From the NCBI GenBank assembly GCA_934364985.1, contig CAKRMU010000001.1:1-64000 (forward strand): a stretch of 64,000 nt of DNA. Direction: 5' to 3'. A program made the translations under genes and the position numbers. This document shows, in pieces, positions 46,829-56,961 of the stretch. A model generated the notes under the pieces. It ran no database searches and was not told the origin of the DNA. It was given only the letters and a program-made list of their open reading frames with translations. This stretch comes from an uncultured Porphyromonas sp. Its GTDB lineage: Bacteria > Bacteroidota > Bacteroidia > Bacteroidales > Porphyromonadaceae. Every line of letters begins with the position of its first letter. Position 1 is the stretch's first letter.

Positions 46829-48154
46829 TCAATGGATGAGCTTTCCCTCCATTACCTCTGGATCATTTTTGGCAGGGAGCCCTACTTTAACAGATACTAT
46901 TTCACCTTGAAGGGATTCGTCATAAGGCAATTTCACGCGAATATAATTATCCGTAAAACCATATAACGATATCGCTGTTTCCGAATGCTCAACAAGCACT
47001 CTGTGCTTAGTGCCAACTTGGCTCATATTAAAAGCATTAAGCTTGTCACTGCTGAGTGAAATAAGTCTCTGAGTACGCTCCTGTTTTTCTTCAGGTGAAA
47101 CCACATAGTCAATCATCAAAGCATCCGTATTTGGGCGTTCGCTATAAGGAAATACATGTAGCTTAGAGACGCTTATACTATCGAGAAAATCATATCCGTC
47201 ATCAAAATATTCAGGTTTTTCGCCACGCATACCTACGATTACATCTACTCCAATAAATGCACTTGGCATTACTTGGTGAATGTGCTCTACTTTTTCACGA
47301 AATAACTCACGATTATATCGTCTGTGCATCAATCTCAATACCTCATTACTACCGCTCTGAAGTGGAATATGAAAGTGTGGAGCAAAGTGTGTTGAATTAG
47401 CTACAAAGTCGATTATCCCATGAGTGATAAGATTCGGTTCAATGCTAGATATCCTAAACCGATCAATACCATCAATATTATCTAAAGCTTGGAGCAACTC
47501 AATAAATGATTCACCTGTACTTCGACCAAAATCACCCACATTGACCCCCGTCAAAACAATTTCCTTGCCACCTGATTTAGCCACGTCCTGAGCCAAAGCT
47601 ACTAACTCCTTTATGCTACCATTTCTACTAACTCCCCTTGCTAATGGTATAGTGCAATAACTGCATTTATAGTTACAACCATCCTGCACTTTAAGGAAGT
47701 GTCGAGTGCGACCTTCACTAGAAACAGAGGGTATAAACGTAGTTGCATCTTTGATTTCAGAGTGAATAGGGTGACCAAACGAGGCACCCTCTTCCATACG
47801 AATGATATAAGAGAGTAACCTATCTTTTTCAGCCGCACCAATCACAAGATCAACACCTTCAATGTCAAATATTTCATCTGGAGATAACTGAGCGTAACAA
47901 CCGGTAACAATAATCCTTGCATTTGGATACTGCCTATGAAGATGCCGAATGGCTTGACGACACTTCTTATCTGCTAGGGCAGTCACGGAGCAGGTGTTTA
48001 CGATACAATAATCCGCGTCCTCACCCTCCTCAATGGTCTGCATACCTAATTGTTTTAGTGACCTTGCTAAATGGCTTGACTCAGTGAAATTGAGCTTACA
48101 TCCAAGCGTGCAATAGGCGACCTTCTTATTGTGGAATAACTCTCTATCAATCAT
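46829..48154 (-). CDS. mtaB: tRNA (N6-L-threonylcarbamoyladenosine-37-C2) methylthiotransferase
   Basis: This 441-residue MiaB-type enzyme has an N-terminal UPF0004 domain with cysteines in YCTLGCKLNF, NTCSVT and VTGCYAQL; a radical-SAM domain with DGCNYKCSYCTIPLARG, given in parts as CNYKCSYC; and a C-terminal TRAM domain with KLPYDESLQGEIVSVKV. It adds a methylthio group to t6A37 of certain tRNAs. The start at 48154 matches the usual family N-terminus and has a -7 box just upstream, which may give an mRNA with almost no leader. Confidence 0.93.
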   Translation of the reverse strand: MIDRELFHNKKVAYCTLGCKLNFTESSHLARSLKQLGMQTIEEGEDADYCIVNTCSVTALADKKCRQAIRHLHRQYPNARIIVTGCYAQLSPDEIFDIEGVDLVIGAAEKDRLLSYIIRMEEGASFGHPIHSEIKDATTFIPSVSSEGRTRHFLKVQDGCNYKCSYCTIPLARGVSRNGSIKELVALAQDVAKSGGKEIVLTGVNVGDFGRSTGESFIELLQALDNIDGIDRFRISSIEPNLITHGIIDFVANSTHFAPHFHIPLQSGSNEVLRLMHRRYNRELFREKVEHIHQVMPSAFIGVDVIVGMRGEKPEYFDDGYDFLDSISVSKLHVFPYSERPNTDALMIDYVVSPEEKQERTQRLISLSSDKLNAFNMSQVGTKHRVLVEHSETAISLYGFTDNYIRVKLPYDESLQGEIVSVKVGLPAKNDPEVMEGKLIH

Positions 48155-48159
48155 AGGTG

Positions 48160-48167
48160 CAAAGATA
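48160..48167 (-). promoter_or_regulatory. -7 element immediately upstream of mtaB
   Basis: TATCTTTG on the minus strand ends 5 bases before the mtaB ATG, so transcription may start at or beside the start codon. No -33 TTG is seen. Confidence 0.45.
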
Positions 48168-48322
48168 CCTATTTTATAGCATGAAATCCGTTATTATAGC
48201 CGAATATTAGTTTTGAAATCACATAATGATTTAAGAGTACAAAAGCAACGAATAATGGACAAACTCCTGATTTGCTGGATTAGAGGCATAATTCATAATT
48301 AGGCATTTGTAAGCAAATCTCC

Positions 48323-48853
48323 TTAATCCTCAGCATTACTCAAAACAAAAGTCTCAAAAGTATTATCAGTATAGTACACTATAATTTTGGCAATTTTACG
48401 TTTTATATTTTCAGATTTAAGCACATCTGACGTGCAGGAATACGGACTACCAGCATTTTGTTTATTCTCTACTAAATAACAGTTTAGGTCATTATCCTTA
48501 ACATTGCATCGGTAAGGACTATTTGAAGATGAAATATTTGAAAATAAAGAGTTTTGTGCTACAGAATCCTTCTCTGAACTAATGGAGTTTAATTGTGATG
48601 ACCCATCTATTTGATTGATAACAAGCATTTCACCTGTACCCGTCCTAATCCATTCTTCATTATACATTGGAAACGCCGATAAAATCTGACGCATCACTAC
48701 AGAACTAATATTATTCCTCCCTTTTATAACATGATTTAGGGTTGAAGTTTTAATCCCTGTAATCTGAGAAAATTCTGCTTGAGACAATCGTTCTCTATTA
48801 ATTATTTCTCTTACACGATCACCTTGCCCCAATAATTGCTCTTCACTATCCAT
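48323..48853 (-). CDS. XRE-type helix-turn-helix regulator
   Basis: The protein has 176 residues. An N-terminal XRE-type helix-turn-helix (about 13-66) contains LSQAEFSQITGIKTSTLNHVIKG, with the Bacteroidota-typical ending NEEWIRTGTGEML. A low-complexity Ser/Asn-rich linker and a short C-terminal domain of unknown function follow. No ClpX/S24-type protease catalytic motif is present. It lies alone between mtaB and a very AT-rich gap of about 700 bases, so it is an orphan regulator whose targets are not evident. Confidence 0.78.
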   Translation of the reverse strand: MDSEEQLLGQGDRVREIINRERLSQAEFSQITGIKTSTLNHVIKGRNNISSVVMRQILSAFPMYNEEWIRTGTGEMLVINQIDGSSQLNSISSEKDSVAQNSLFSNISSSNSPYRCNVKDNDLNCYLVENKQNAGSPYSCTSDVLKSENIKRKIAKIIVYYTDNTFETFVLSNAED

Positions 48854-49548
48854 TATAAACTAAATACAATAATATACATAAATAATATATATACGAGTAC
48901 ACTTATTTTATGTATGCAAATATACGATAAATATATGTAACATACACAATAAATAGATGTAGAATTATATCCATAACAATTAACATAATCGGTAGAGTTA
49001 TAATCAATTTAATTAAAAATGATATCTAATTAGCTAATAAGCAACTATGAATCAAAAGTAATCTTACTATTGGGGTTTCGCAACTCAGTTGCTTGCTTAC
49101 GCTTTTCTGGCTTATAAAATCCATAGAATATATTCATATATTACTACTAATCATACATTTACAATATATCTAATGTCATTGTTTTATCGAAGTAATTAGA
49201 TTATTCGCATTTACACAAATTGAATAATATTCGCGTTTGATTTATTCACATTTAGTAGCACGATAAATATACTACATATATCAATTTATAGTTCCATATA
49301 TAATGTGTAATATTATATACATATAGAGCATATTAATTTATATAAATATATTCACAATGTATATATAGATTGTCTTAGGAGAATAATTATTGATTAGGGA
49401 ATGTATTTCTCATCATATTATTATTGAAGTAATCAGACACTTGCTTAGTGATCGTTATATTGTTTATCGTCTATTAATGATAATCAACTTATCAATAAGT
49501 CCATATTATTGTATGTAGTAGTGGATATGTTTCCCCTGAAAGGTACGA
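48854..49548. other. AT-rich non-coding region upstream of XRE gene
   Basis: Almost 700 bases of very AT-rich sequence, with many TATATA-like stretches and no supported gene. A spaced inverted pair, TGTATG (48911-48916) and CATACA (48941-48946), lies in the probable XRE promoter region and could be an operator. No tRNA, rRNA, insertion sequence or repeat from the AATACC family was found. Confidence 0.55.
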
Positions 49549-49589
49549 CAAAAAAAAACGGCTGACTTACCAAATATAAGCCAGCCGTT
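49549..49589 (-). terminator. intrinsic terminator of groES-groL
   Basis: On the minus strand the stem AACGGCTGGCTTA/TAAGTCAGCCGTT pairs at 12 of 13 positions and is followed by a run of T. It lies about 40 bases beyond the groL stop codon. Confidence 0.92.
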
Positions 49590-49630
49590 ACAATGTATAG
49601 ACCTTTCTATCCTTCTAATTCATGTAGGGA

Positions 49631-51265
<1,635 letters not shown>

Positions 51266-51284
51266 CTACTTAATAACCAAAAAA

Positions 51285-51557
51285 TTACTCAATCACAGCG
51301 AGTATATCGCTCTGACGCATCATAATATATTTATTACCCTCCAATTCAAGTTCGGTACCTGCATACTTCCCATACAAGACACGATCGCCCTTTTTAAGGA
51401 GCATTTTCTCGTCTTTGGTACCCTCACCTGTAGCTTCAACCATACCTTGAAGTGGTTTTTCTTTTGCTGAGTCGGGGATGATAATCCCGCTTGCTGTCTT
51501 TTCCTCTGCCTCTGCAGGTACTACAAGTACCCTATCGGCCAATGGTTTGATCGTCAT
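51285..51557 (-). CDS. groES: 10 kDa co-chaperonin GroES
   Basis: The protein has 90 residues. It contains the GroES strands IKPLADRVLV, a mobile loop with KTASGIIIPDSAKEKP, and the roof segment GDRVLYGKYAGTE. It caps GroEL. The region upstream lacks a CIRCE inverted repeat (TTAGCACTC-N9-GAGTGCTAA), so HrcA control is not evident. Confidence 0.97.
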   Translation of the reverse strand: MTIKPLADRVLVVPAEAEEKTASGIIIPDSAKEKPLQGMVEATGEGTKDEKMLLKKGDRVLYGKYAGTELELEGNKYIMMRQSDILAVIE

Positions 51558-51700
51558 ATCTGAAACTTATTAAAAGTGTAAATAATAAAACTTCTATAGT
51601 CAATTATGGAATAAGCGTGCCACAGCACTTTTGCCATTCATTGACTGACAAAAAAGCACCCTACTCTGACAACCTTGTCGTGCGACCTCTCTATTATAAC

Positions 51701-51736
51701 AAAAGATCACTACAAGATAAAAATCTTATAGTGATC
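51701..51736 (-). terminator. terminator downstream of the tRNA-Asn pair
   Basis: GATCACTACAAGAT (51705-51718) pairs with ATCTTATAGTGATC (51723-51736) at 13 of 14 positions, followed on the minus strand by TTTT. It lies just after the second tRNA-Asn in transcription direction. Confidence 0.85.
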
Positions 51737-51743
51737 ACAAAAG

Positions 51744-51817
51744 CTCTTCCACTTGGACTTGAACCAAGGACCCTCTGATTAACAGTCAGATGCTCTAACC
51801 AACTGAGCTATGGAAGA
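51744..51817 (-). tRNA. tRNA-Asn (anticodon GTT), copy 1
   Basis: A full cloverleaf: acceptor TCTTCCA/TGGAAGA, D-arm GCTCAGTTGGTTAGAGC, anticodon arm TCTGA-CTGTTAA-TCAGA with anticodon GTT for asparagine, T-arm CTTGGTTCAAGTCCAAG. No CCA is encoded. It is the downstream gene of the pair and is identical to the other copy. Confidence 0.97.
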
Positions 51818-51842
51818 ATAAAAGTCAACAAATTACAAACAG

Positions 51843-51916
51843 CTCTTCCACTTGGACTTGAACCAAGGACCCTCTGATTAACAGTCAGATGCTCTAACCA
51901 ACTGAGCTATGGAAGA
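51843..51916 (-). tRNA. tRNA-Asn (anticodon GTT), copy 2
   Basis: Identical cloverleaf to the other tRNA-Asn, 25 bases away. It is the first gene in transcription order and carries a promoter 52 bases upstream. Confidence 0.97.
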
Positions 51917-51967
51917 ATATCACATACTTGAAGCAATAGGTACACACCCTACTTCTGAAATGCAACG

Positions 51968-51998
51968 CAAAGATACCATAAATATCGAAACTTACAAA
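51968..51998 (-). promoter_or_regulatory. tRNA-Asn promoter
   Basis: On the minus strand TTTG (51998-51995) is followed after exactly 19 bases by TATCTTTG (51975-51968), a clear Bacteroidota promoter about 50 bases before the first tRNA. Confidence 0.85.
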
Positions 51999-52087
51999 AG
52001 CTTAGCGAAAAAAATGAAGCCTATATTCCACTCGGCATTAATAAAGAGCAAAGAAGCGAGCATTTGGCACTCAATAATTGTTTCAAT

Positions 52088-52177
52088 CAAATACCTGGAA
52101 TTCGCTAAGACATATACCTGATATTCTTCTTGACAAATTCCCTATATTCCTTGACACATATTCCAAGTATTCATAAC
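52088..52177. repeat. intergenic palindromic repeat cluster F
   Basis: A diverged cluster: AATACCTGGAATTCGC (52090), ATATACCTGATATTC (52113), AATTCCCTATATTCC and ATTCCAAGTATTC in tandem. The TTCGCTAAGACATA stretch resembles a degraded TTCGCCGAGACGAAT core. It shows the same AATACC/GGTATT logic as the other clusters but with many changes. Confidence 0.6.
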
Positions 52178-52232
52178 TTGTAATTAACAACAAGACCAAA
52201 TGAAATCATATACAAATATAATAGCATTATAC

Positions 52233-52266
52233 AAAAAAATAGTGCCAGTATACACTGACACTATTT
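52233..52266 (-). terminator. intrinsic terminator of lysine-butyrate operon
   Basis: AAATAGTGCCAGT (52237-52249) pairs with ACTGACACTATTT (52254-52266) at 12 of 13 positions and, on the minus strand, is followed by a T-run. It lies just after hbd, the last gene of the operon. Confidence 0.9.
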
Positions 52267-52289
52267 GTAATATATTGGTGAGTACCTAA

Positions 52290-53135
52290 CTATTTGCGAT
52301 AGTCATAGAAGCCTTGTCCTGTCTTGCAACCTAATAGGTTAGCACGCACCATTTTTCTAAGAAGTGGGTGTGGGCGATATTTTGAGTCGCCATACTCATT
52401 GAAAAGTACCTCCATAATGGCAAGGCATACATCAAGGCCTATATAATCACCTAATTGCAATGGCCCCATTGGATGATTGGCACCAAGTTTCATCGCTGTA
52501 TCAATCTCTTCAGCAGTAGCTACCCCATCAGCTAATTCTCCTATTGCTTCATTTATCATAGGGATTAGGATTCTATTAACGACAAAGCCAGGAGCTTCAT
52601 TTACTTTCACTGCTGTCTTTTGAAGTGTGCCACAGAGTTCCATTACTGTATCCAGGGTCTCTGTACTGGTAAGCTGACCGCAGATAACCTCAACGAGTTT
52701 CATGACAGGCACAGGATTGAAAAAGTGCATTCCAATCACTTTGTCTGCTCTATGAGTTGCGGAAGCTAATTCGGTAATCGAAAGAGAGGAGGTATTAGTA
52801 GCAATAATTGCTTCAGGCTTAAGGATTGAGCATAGATGACTAAGGATTCCCTTCTTGACCTCCATCTCTTCGCTGATAGCTTCAATAACTATATCGGCAT
52901 CTTTGATATCGTCAAAGTTTGTCGTAGTAGTAATGCGACCTAATATTTTGTCTGCATCTTCTTGAGTTATTTTTTGCTTATCAACGAGTCTGTTAATACC
53001 TTTAGACATCTTAGCCATGGCTTTACCGAGAGACTCTTCTGAACGTCCTTTCATAGTGACATCTAAGCCTTTCTGAGCTACGGTCTGTGTGATGCCTGCA
53101 CCCATTGTGCCGTTACCTAAAACTACAATTTTCAT
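52290..53135 (-). CDS. hbd: 3-hydroxybutyryl-CoA dehydrogenase
   Basis: This 281-residue protein has an N-terminal NAD-binding fold (VVLGNGTMGAGITQTVA) and the catalytic motif IGMHFFNPVPVMKLVEVI with the active His. The C-terminal part has PGFVVNRILIPMINEA, written here as PGFVVNRI, and LGDYIGLDVCL. It reduces acetoacetyl-CoA to 3-hydroxybutyryl-CoA or the reverse, in the C4-CoA part of the pathway. It is the last gene of the operon, 52 bases from crt, before a terminator. Confidence 0.94.
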   Translation of the reverse strand: MKIVVLGNGTMGAGITQTVAQKGLDVTMKGRSEESLGKAMAKMSKGINRLVDKQKITQEDADKILGRITTTTNFDDIKDADIVIEAISEEMEVKKGILSHLCSILKPEAIIATNTSSLSITELASATHRADKVIGMHFFNPVPVMKLVEVICGQLTSTETLDTVMELCGTLQKTAVKVNEAPGFVVNRILIPMINEAIGELADGVATAEEIDTAMKLGANHPMGPLQLGDYIGLDVCLAIMEVLFNEYGDSKYRPHPLLRKMVRANLLGCKTGQGFYDYRK

Positions 53136-53187
53136 AATGATATTTTTTATTTCGTATGTATAAGAGAGTTTATCTTACTCTTAACGA

Positions 53188-53952
53188 CTAAAATAATGGT
53201 TTACGCTTCTCTAAAAAAGCGTTCATACCCTCTTTTTGTTGAGGAGAAGCAAAAGCACTGCTAAAGAGATAATTCTCAATGGCAATACCTGTGTCAATAT
53301 CAGCTTGTAGACCTCTTTGGATAGCTCTTTTGCATAAAGCAATGGCATTAGATGACTTAGAAATAATCTCCTGAGCCAGCTCTACGACTTGTGGCATGAG
53401 GTCATCAGGCTCCACTACCCTATTAACCAAGCCTATCCTAAAGGCTTCTTCAGCATTAATTACACGTGCCGAAAAAATGAGTTCTGAGGCAATTCCTGCC
53501 CCGACAAGCCTTGGCAATCGTTGTGTACCACTGAATCCGGGTGGAATACCCAATCCTACTTCAGGCTGACCAAATTTGGCTTTTACAGAAGCAATACGTA
53601 AATCGCAAGCCATAGCTAACTCACAACCTCCCCCAAGGGCAAAGCCATTAACTGCTGCTATGACTGGAATATCCAAAAGCTCTAACTTACGAAAAACCTT
53701 TGCCCCACTCTCCCCAAAAACAAGAGCCTCATTAGGAGTAAAGTGAGACATCTCACTAATATCGGCTCCGGCGACAAAGCTTCGACCCTCGCCTGTAATG
53801 ATGAGAACTCTGATATCATCAAGATGAGATAAAGCACAATCTAACTCGGCTATTACTTGAGAAGAGAGTGCATTTAGTGCTTCTGGTCTATTAATAGTGA
53901 GGGTGCCAATGGCACCACTCACCTCATACTTAATAGTTTGATAATCGTTCAT
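53188..53952 (-). CDS. crt: enoyl-CoA hydratase/isomerase (crotonase)
   Basis: This 254-residue crotonase-fold protein has the oxyanion-hole segments AGADISEM and ALGGGCELAMACD, with the catalytic Glu in GQPEVGLGIPPGFSGTQRLPRLVG region (GIPPGFSGT). It hydrates crotonyl-CoA to 3-hydroxybutyryl-CoA in the butyrate branch. It lies 4 bases from etfA in a tight operon. Confidence 0.92.
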   Translation of the reverse strand: MNDYQTIKYEVSGAIGTLTINRPEALNALSSQVIAELDCALSHLDDIRVLIITGEGRSFVAGADISEMSHFTPNEALVFGESGAKVFRKLELLDIPVIAAVNGFALGGGCELAMACDLRIASVKAKFGQPEVGLGIPPGFSGTQRLPRLVGAGIASELIFSARVINAEEAFRIGLVNRVVEPDDLMPQVVELAQEIISKSSNAIALCKRAIQRGLQADIDTGIAIENYLFSSAFASPQQKEGMNAFLEKRKPLF

Positions 53953-53956
53953 TATC

Positions 53957-54964
53957 TTATTTGCGAGCTTCCTGAAGAGCTTTAATTTTCTGAGATAAAA
54001 TAGGCACGACCTTATGAAGATCGCCTACTATACCCAAATCTGCGACTTGAAAGATAGGAGCAAACTTATCTTTGTTAACAGCTACGATATACTCACTCTC
54101 CTCCATGCCTGCCAAGTGCTGAATAGCTCCTGAAATACCCAATGCAAAGTATACATCTGGGCGAACCGTTTTACCTGTTTGCCCCACTTGACGCTCATGA
54201 CCTATGATACCTGCATCTACCATCGCTCTCGATGAAGACACTTCGGCATTGAGTGTATTAGCAAAATCTTTAAGAGTCTTGAATCCATTACCAGTGCCGA
54301 CACCCCTACCCCCAGATACCAATATATTGGCTTCTGTGATATCAACCAACGTTTTGTCTTCAGTCTCTTTTCGGACCAACCTCACTTTATTGCATTTTTC
54401 CTGATCAAAAGGCACTGTCACTTTTTCGATCTTGCCTTGACGCGAGGGGTCTGATGGTTTACGACGCATAACGCCAGGACGTACAGTCGACATCTGAGGA
54501 CGATGGTCCTTACAAATAATAGTGGCCATTAGATTACCACCAAATGCAGGACGAGTCATGAGCAAATTTCTCTCTTCATCAATTTCAAGGCCCGTACAAT
54601 CAGCAGTAAGACCTGTCTGCAAACGAGAAGATAATCTTGGACCGAGATCCCTCCCTATGGTAGTAGCACCAATTAATACTATCTCTGGCTGGTAGTTATT
54701 AACTATGTGTGTGATTGCTTCAGCATATGGTTCAGTAATATAATCCTCCAATAATGGATCATCCACTATTAAGACTCTATCGGCACCTGCATGAATAAGA
54801 TCTGTGGCTAAATGCTCTACTTTATGCCCTAATAATAATGCAGTTACCTCTTCGGAAATAGAGTCCGCAAGCTCTCTCGCCTTCCCTAATAATTCAAAAG
54901 CTACATTTTGGATAACGCCATTGCGTTGTTCCGCAAAAACTGAAATACCTTTATATTGTTCCAT
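53957..54964 (-). CDS. etfA: electron transfer flavoprotein, alpha subunit
   Basis: This 335-residue protein has a C-terminal FAD-binding domain with VSGGRGVG, SSRAMVDAG, GQTGKTV, and ALGISGAIQHLAGME, a known ETF-alpha signature. It carries electrons for the acyl-CoA dehydrogenase encoded just upstream in transcription order. The spacing to etfB is 13 bases. Confidence 0.95.
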   Translation of the reverse strand: MEQYKGISVFAEQRNGVIQNVAFELLGKARELADSISEEVTALLLGHKVEHLATDLIHAGADRVLIVDDPLLEDYITEPYAEAITHIVNNYQPEIVLIGATTIGRDLGPRLSSRLQTGLTADCTGLEIDEERNLLMTRPAFGGNLMATIICKDHRPQMSTVRPGVMRRKPSDPSRQGKIEKVTVPFDQEKCNKVRLVRKETEDKTLVDITEANILVSGGRGVGTGNGFKTLKDFANTLNAEVSSSRAMVDAGIIGHERQVGQTGKTVRPDVYFALGISGAIQHLAGMEESEYIVAVNKDKFAPIFQVADLGIVGDLHKVVPILSQKIKALQEARK

Positions 54965-54977
54965 CGCTTATAAGGGC

Positions 54978-55766
54978 TTAAATGATAAATTTCTCTTTAA
55001 GTTTCTCAATAATCAAATCGGCAGCCTCTTCAGGAGTTAACTCCTCGTAGAGTGTTCCCATTGCTTTTGCACCTTTTGTAAATGACTTCTTAACGTTGGT
55101 TGGAGAACCTTTAAGGCCTAAGCGTGCCTCATCTACTTCAAAAGAGCCAAATGTGAGCTCAACAATATCTTTGTCGAAAGCTGTCATAATATCAGCGACA
55201 TTCATATATCGTGGCTGATAAGCAGAAGCGAGGAATGTAAGCATACAAGGCATATCTACCTCCATTATCATATGACCATCTTCGGTACCTTTCCGCACCG
55301 TCAATGTATTTTTCCCGTCATATTGTACATCTTCTACATAGGTCACTTGTGGCAGATCCAACTGCTCAGATATCTGTGGACCAACTTGTGCTGTATCACC
55401 ATCAATTGCCTGTCTTCCAGCAAAGATAAGATCAAAATGACCCAAAGATTTTATGGCTTGAGAAATAGTGTAACTTGTAGCTAATGTGTCTGCACCACCG
55501 AATTTTCTATCTGTAATCAAATAACCTTTGTCACAACCCATAGCAAATGCTTCATAAACGATAGCTTTGGCTTGGGGAGGTCCCATGGTGATGACACTTA
55601 CCTCTGCACCATATTTATCTTTAAATTGAAGAGCTTGCTCTAAAGCCCCTTTGTCATCAGGATTCATAATGCTTGGGACCCCTGTCCGGATGAGAGTGCC
55701 TTTGACAGGATCTAATTTTATCTCAGTGGTATCAGGAACTTGTTTGATACAAACTATTATTTTCAT
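54978..55766 (-). CDS. etfB: electron transfer flavoprotein, beta subunit
   Basis: This 262-residue protein begins with the ETF-beta strand KIIVCIKQVPDTTEIKLD and contains the conserved stretch FAGRQAIDGDTAQVGPQISEQL (given in parts: GRQAIDGDTAQVGP). The three-gene set bcd-etfB-etfA resembles the bifurcating Bcd/EtfAB complex, which couples crotonyl-CoA reduction to ferredoxin reduction; whether it bifurcates here cannot be told from sequence alone. Confidence 0.94.
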   Translation of the reverse strand: MKIIVCIKQVPDTTEIKLDPVKGTLIRTGVPSIMNPDDKGALEQALQFKDKYGAEVSVITMGPPQAKAIVYEAFAMGCDKGYLITDRKFGGADTLATSYTISQAIKSLGHFDLIFAGRQAIDGDTAQVGPQISEQLDLPQVTYVEDVQYDGKNTLTVRKGTEDGHMIMEVDMPCMLTFLASAYQPRYMNVADIMTAFDKDIVELTFGSFEVDEARLGLKGSPTNVKKSFTKGAKAMGTLYEELTPEEAADLIIEKLKEKFII

Positions 55767-55783
55767 ATTCAGTGTATAAGAAA

Positions 55784-56923
55784 TTATTTGAATAAATGAC
55801 CTGCAATTACCATTCTCTGTACCTCACTTGTACCCTCGTATATCTCCGTAATCTTAGCATCACGCATCATACGCTCTACAGGATACTCTCGAGTGTAACC
55901 ATAGCCACCATGGAATTGAACGGCTTTCGTCGTCATCTCCATTGCTGTCTCAGCACAGAATAGTTTGGCTCTGGCAGCAGGTAGTGAATATGGTTCGCCA
56001 TTATCTTTACAAGCTGCAGCCTTACGAACGAGTAAAGAAGCACACTCAATCTTAGCCTCAAGGTCAGCTAATTGAAATTGAGTGTTCTGAAACTTGGCAA
56101 TACTTCTACCAAATTGCTTTCTTTCTTTTGTGTACTTAACTGTTTCGTCCATAGCACCACGTGCAATACCGAGAGCTTGCGAAGCGATCCCAATACGACC
56201 GCCATCAAGTGTTTGCATAGCTACTTTGAAACCTCCACCGACTTTGCCTAAAAGGTTCTCTTTAGGGACAATGCAATTCTCCATTATCAATTCGCAAGTA
56301 GCAGAGCCACGGATACCCATCTTAAGCTCTTTCTTACCAACGGAAAAGCCAGGGAAGTCCTTCTCTACAATAAAAGCTGTAATGCCTTTATTCCCTAAGC
56401 TTTTATCTGTCATTGCAAAGATAATATAGACATGTGCATATTCTGCATTTGTGATGAAAATCTTATTGCCATTAAGCACATAATGGTCATCTTCTTCAAC
56501 TGCAAAAGTTTGTTGACCTGCTGCATCGGTACCGGCATTCGGCTCAGTAAGACCAAAAGCACCTATCCATTCCCCTGTTGCTAACTTTGGTAGATATTTC
56601 TGTTTTTGCTCTTCTGTGCCAAACATCTTAATAGGATCGCAACATAGGGATGAGTGAGCAGAGACAACGACACCAGTAGTTGCACAGACTCTACTAAGCT
56701 CTTCTACAGCCATAGTATATATCTGATTAGTACTTCCAGCACCTCCATACTCTTTAGGAATGCTAATACCCATAAGACCCAACTTCCCCATCTTTTTAAC
56801 TGTCTCAATAGGGAATCGCTCTTCAGCATCAATTTCTGCTGCTAATGGCTTGACTTCTTTCTCAGCAAACTCACGTATCATTTGCAAGAAAAGCTCTTCT
56901 TGTGGTGTATAATTAAAGTTCAT
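55784..56923 (-). CDS. bcd: butyryl-CoA (acyl-CoA) dehydrogenase
   Basis: This 379-residue flavoenzyme starts NYTPQEELFLQMIREFAEKEV and contains the family segment FGLTEPNAGTDAAGQQT, with the later GYGYTREYPVERMMRDAKITEIYEGTSEVQR; the catalytic Glu lies in IYEGTSE. It reduces crotonyl-CoA to butyryl-CoA with EtfAB as electron partner. It sits 17 bases from etfB, in the same direction. Confidence 0.95.
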   Translation of the reverse strand: MNFNYTPQEELFLQMIREFAEKEVKPLAAEIDAEERFPIETVKKMGKLGLMGISIPKEYGGAGSTNQIYTMAVEELSRVCATTGVVVSAHSSLCCDPIKMFGTEEQKQKYLPKLATGEWIGAFGLTEPNAGTDAAGQQTFAVEEDDHYVLNGNKIFITNAEYAHVYIIFAMTDKSLGNKGITAFIVEKDFPGFSVGKKELKMGIRGSATCELIMENCIVPKENLLGKVGGGFKVAMQTLDGGRIGIASQALGIARGAMDETVKYTKERKQFGRSIAKFQNTQFQLADLEAKIECASLLVRKAAACKDNGEPYSLPAARAKLFCAETAMEMTTKAVQFHGGYGYTREYPVERMMRDAKITEIYEGTSEVQRMVIAGHLFK

Positions 56924-56961
56924 AATAGTGTAATTATATATTATCTTATATATGGTGTATA

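Noticed and set aside
48323..48853. XRE gene as a prophage repressor
   Set aside because: No phage structural, integrase or lysis genes are nearby and the protein lacks the S24 protease domain of such repressors.
51558..51700. CIRCE operator upstream of groES
   Set aside because: The GTGC-CACA-GCAC palindrome at 51618-51629 and the GACAA/TTGTC pair at 51668-51679 do not match TTAGCACTC-N9-GAGTGCTAA.
51744..51916. Tandem tRNA-Asn pair as an integration site
   Set aside because: The two copies are complete and adjacent, with no integrase and no flanking partial duplicate of the 3' end, so ordinary gene duplication suffices.
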